A DNA stretch of 7,139 nucleotides from Candidatus Parcubacteria bacterium (GTDB lineage Bacteria; Patescibacteriota; Patescibacteriia; JAACEG01): NCBI GenBank assembly GCA_023142625.1, contig JAGLJD010000018.1, positions 1-7,139 of the forward strand, given 5' to 3'. The position numbers were made by a program, and so were the translations under genes. Numbering within the stretch: the stretch's first letter is position 1; every line of letters starts with the position of its first letter. Below are positions 5,300 through 7,139 of the stretch, piece after piece. The notes beneath the pieces are model-generated. The model saw nothing but the letters and a program-made list of their open reading frames with translations, ran no database searches and had not been told where the DNA came from.

Positions 5300-6745
5300 A
5301 TGCGAAATTTTTTTAAAAATCAATCTGGGACTATGCTGATTGCGCTGATTTTAATTGTCGCTGTTTTTATCGCGATGGCTGGCGGACTGGCAAATTTAGG
5401 AGTTTACAGAAATCGTCTTTATAGGATGCAGAATGCGGAAATTCAAGCGATGCATATTGCTGAAGCAGGAGTTAATTATTATCGCTGGCATTTGGCGCAC
5501 GAACAGGAAGATTTTTTTGACGGAACCGGCGTTGACCCAGACGCTATTTTACCGAATGGTCCTTATGAACATCCATACATTTCTCCGTCAGGAGAGTTAA
5601 CCGGAAATTTTAGCTTGGAAATAACTCCGCCGCCAGAAGGATCTACTATCGCCACCATTAAATCAACTGGCTGGACAGACGATTATCCTAATCTAAAAAG
5701 AACAGTGGAAGTGAGATACGGAATCCCTTCTTTGGCGCATTATTCTTTTTTAACAAATACAGATGTCTGGTTCGGCGATTCTGAAACTGTGAGCGGAGAA
5801 CTTCATTCTAATGGCGGCATAAGGATGGACGGAAGCAATGATTCATTAGTGTCTTCCGCGAGAAGTATTTATATTTGCTCATCAGACCATGAATGCGATA
5901 TTGGAAATTGTTCCAGTCCATGTTCTTGGATTGGCGGACAATGCGAATGTCCAGGCATTTGGGGTTCGGGGATTAATTCGCCTTTATGGAGTTTTCCTGT
6001 TCCGACAGTTGATTTTAATGTTATTACGATGGATATAGCGCAGATAAAAGCTGACGCGCAATCAGATGGGATATATTTAGCTTCTTCGGGCGGAGGTAAA
6101 AACGGCTATCATATTATATTTCAAGCAGACGGAACTATTGATGTTTATATAGTTAATGATTTAGATCCTGCGATTAAGCAGTATAATGATGATTGGACAG
6201 ATTATGTTGATACTATTCAAGAAAAGATAACGGATGAAATTTATGATAATAATTATTCAATACCAGTTAACGGGCTTATTTATATTGAAGATGATATTTG
6301 GGTAGAAGGAACTGTGAATGGGCGCGCCACTTTAGTCGCTGCTGCATTGCCTGATAATCCGAATAAAAGAAAAACCATTCATATTAACGGCAATATAAAT
6401 TATTTAGCGCGCGACGGAAGCCATATTTTAGGGCTTGTCGGTCAGAAGCATATCAAGGTTCCGCGGCACGCTCCGACCGATTTAACTATAGACGCTATTT
6501 TGTTGGCGCAAAATGGGCGTGTTTTCAGAAATTTATACGATTCTATCTTGATAAAAAATAGCATTACAGTTTATGGCGGAATTATCACAAATCAAATCTG
6601 GACATGGACATGGGTAGACGCCACAGGCACGATAGACGGGTATAATGCCACGCATTCAATCTATGATTCTCAAACCACTTTTGCGCCGCCGCCTTCTTTT
6701 CCAACAACAGGAGAATACACTTTTATATCATGGGAGGAGAAATAG
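5300..6745 (+). CDS. PilX-like type IV pilus-associated protein, large, with six-cysteine insert
   Basis: This 481-residue exported protein starts like PilX-type pilus proteins. It has a short basic leader ending in S9-G10, then a hydrophobic helix (12-35) without the Glu at +5, then a coiled helical stretch with the typical MHIAEAGVNYYRW (51-63). That motif corresponds to the 'AEAG' segment of PilX N-terminal domains. The remainder is far longer than classical PilX (usually under about 200 residues). It is strand-rich, with GELHSNGGIRMDG (166-178), a six-cysteine block at 193-217 and VNGLIYIEDDIWVEGTVNGRATLVAA (323-348). The region ILGLVGQKHIKVPR to LLAQNGRVFR (376-410) resembles tails of pilus-associated proteins in other uncultured bacteria. 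A beta-helix-like fold is possible but not shown. It may be a tip or adhesin-like component. The start at ATG 5300 lacks a Shine-Dalgarno, and a 91-bp gap separates it from the prepilin gene. Confidence 0.75.
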   Translation: MRNFFKNQSGTMLIALILIVAVFIAMAGGLANLGVYRNRLYRMQNAEIQAMHIAEAGVNYYRWHLAHEQEDFFDGTGVDPDAILPNGPYEHPYISPSGELTGNFSLEITPPPEGSTIATIKSTGWTDDYPNLKRTVEVRYGIPSLAHYSFLTNTDVWFGDSETVSGELHSNGGIRMDGSNDSLVSSARSIYICSSDHECDIGNCSSPCSWIGGQCECPGIWGSGINSPLWSFPVPTVDFNVITMDIAQIKADAQSDGIYLASSGGGKNGYHIIFQADGTIDVYIVNDLDPAIKQYNDDWTDYVDTIQEKITDEIYDNNYSIPVNGLIYIEDDIWVEGTVNGRATLVAAALPDNPNKRKTIHINGNINYLARDGSHILGLVGQKHIKVPRHAPTDLTIDAILLAQNGRVFRNLYDSILIKNSITVYGGIITNQIWTWTWVDATGTIDGYNATHSIYDSQTTFAPPPSFPTTGEYTFISWEEK

Positions 6746-6773
6746 CGCGCTGTTAATTTATAGTGAAATGTAT

Positions 6774-6779
6774 TATAAT
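6774..6779 (+). promoter_or_regulatory. Candidate -10 element upstream of pilM
   Basis: A perfect TATAAT lies 30 bases before ATG 6810, with TG three bases upstream of it, the same arrangement seen at 61-71. There is no recognisable -35 at 16-18 bp spacing. It would start transcription inside the 7-bp repeat that follows. pilM may instead be read through from the upstream pilus genes. Confidence 0.3.
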
Positions 6780-6799
6780 AGTAATTAGTAACTAGTAAT
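6779..6799 (+). repeat. Three tandem copies of a 7-bp unit TAGTAAY
   Basis: TAGTAAT, TAGTAAC and TAGTAAT follow one another without interruption between the candidate -10 and the pilM start. With three contiguous copies and a single base difference this is the clearest of the window's short tandem repeats. Copy number could vary between strains and shift the promoter-to-start distance. Confidence 0.65.
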
Positions 6800-6809
6800 T
6801 GATTTAATT

Positions 6810-7139
6810 ATGTTAAATTTTTTTTCGCGTTATTCCGTAGGAATAGACATTATAGATTCCGCGATAAAAGGGGTTTGCCTTAAAAAAAGAGGAAAAGTTA
6901 TTAGCTTGGAAGATTATCAAGAAGTTTTTTTAAGTCCCGATATTATAATAGGCGGAGAAATTAAAAATCAGGAAAAATTTATTAAATCGCTTTCAACGCT
7001 ATTTAAAAAGATTCATCGGAACAGTAAAAGAAACAGAATCATTATAAGTTCTATTCCAGAATCAAAAATTTTTATCAGGTTAATTAAAGCTGTCGATATT
7101 GGATTATTAAAATCGCAAAAAAGCGATAAATTTTTTCAA
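6810..7139 (+). CDS. pilM: PilM, type IV pilus assembly protein, N-terminal part only
   Basis: An open frame from ATG 6810 runs off the window end, giving the first 110 residues. PilM is an actin-like (FtsA-like) cytoplasmic protein that binds nucleotide and the tail of PilN, linking the PilN/PilO inner-membrane platform to the motor. Visible signatures are the N-terminal SVGIDIIDSAIK (9-20), matching the phosphate-1 loop pattern GID-I-x-x-S-x-I-K with Ile15 where Gly is more usual. LSPDIIIGGEIKNQEKF (41-57) matches the family's 'LPPGVIENGEIKN'. IIISSIPESKIFIRLI (77-92) matches the 'LSLPESKVFIRVI' strand. No Shine-Dalgarno precedes the start. It follows the PilX-like gene by 64 bp. pilN and pilO would be expected next, outside the window. 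Confidence 0.8.
   Translation, partial: MLNFFSRYSVGIDIIDSAIKGVCLKKRGKVISLEDYQEVFLSPDIIIGGEIKNQEKFIKSLSTLFKKIHRNSKRNRIIISSIPESKIFIRLIKAVDIGLLKSQKSDKFFQ

Noticed and set aside
6744..6751. AGCGCGCT palindrome at the PilX-like stop codon
   Set aside because: It is an 8-bp perfect palindrome with no loop and no following T-run. There is no support for it as a terminator or binding site.

Overview
The window is AT-rich, tightly packed and entirely plus-stranded. It looks like a piece of a Patescibacteria (Candidate Phyla Radiation, Parcubacteria-like) chromosome. That placement is an inference from several traits taken together: short A/T-only gaps, no Shine-Dalgarno sequence in front of any gene, a DUF4143-type ATPase, a 'YRNEEFGFEVKYPEDW' tail domain of a kind I associate with this group, and a type IV pilus cluster. 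All six complete genes end in TAA (four) or TAG (two), and no gene needs TGA read as an amino acid. The recoded code 25 of Gracilibacteria/Absconditabacteria is therefore not indicated.

Layout. Positions 81-362 encode a small STAS-like (DUF4325) protein. Positions 428-1387 encode a membrane-anchored, cysteine-rich exported protein. Positions 1431-2660 encode an AAA+ ATPase with a C-terminal DUF4143 domain, under a near-consensus promoter placed so close that the mRNA would be leaderless. After a 176-bp A/T-rich gap, 2837-4573 encodes a complete 578-residue [FeFe]-hydrogenase of the CpI-like type, with every metal-binding motif intact. Two bases after its stop begins a type IV pilus block: a prepilin (4576-5208), a large PilX-like pilus-associated protein (5300-6745), and the first 110 codons of pilM (6810 to the window end).

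How the genes fit together. The first three genes have no evident shared task and seem to be separate transcription units, each with its own -10-like element. The hydrogenase would dispose of electrons from fermentative metabolism as H2, or take up H2. It needs HydE/F/G maturases, and none are visible here. The pilus genes would supply minor pilins and the cytoplasmic PilM scaffold for attachment, DNA uptake or contact with a host cell. The most notable points are the intact hydrogenase butted against the pilus genes, its very basic linker, the six-cysteine insert in the PilX-like protein, the leaderless promoter, and 7-bp micro-tandem repeats at three gene starts. I see no CRISPR array, tRNA, rRNA, insertion sequence or convincing terminator, and no clearly novel multi-gene system.
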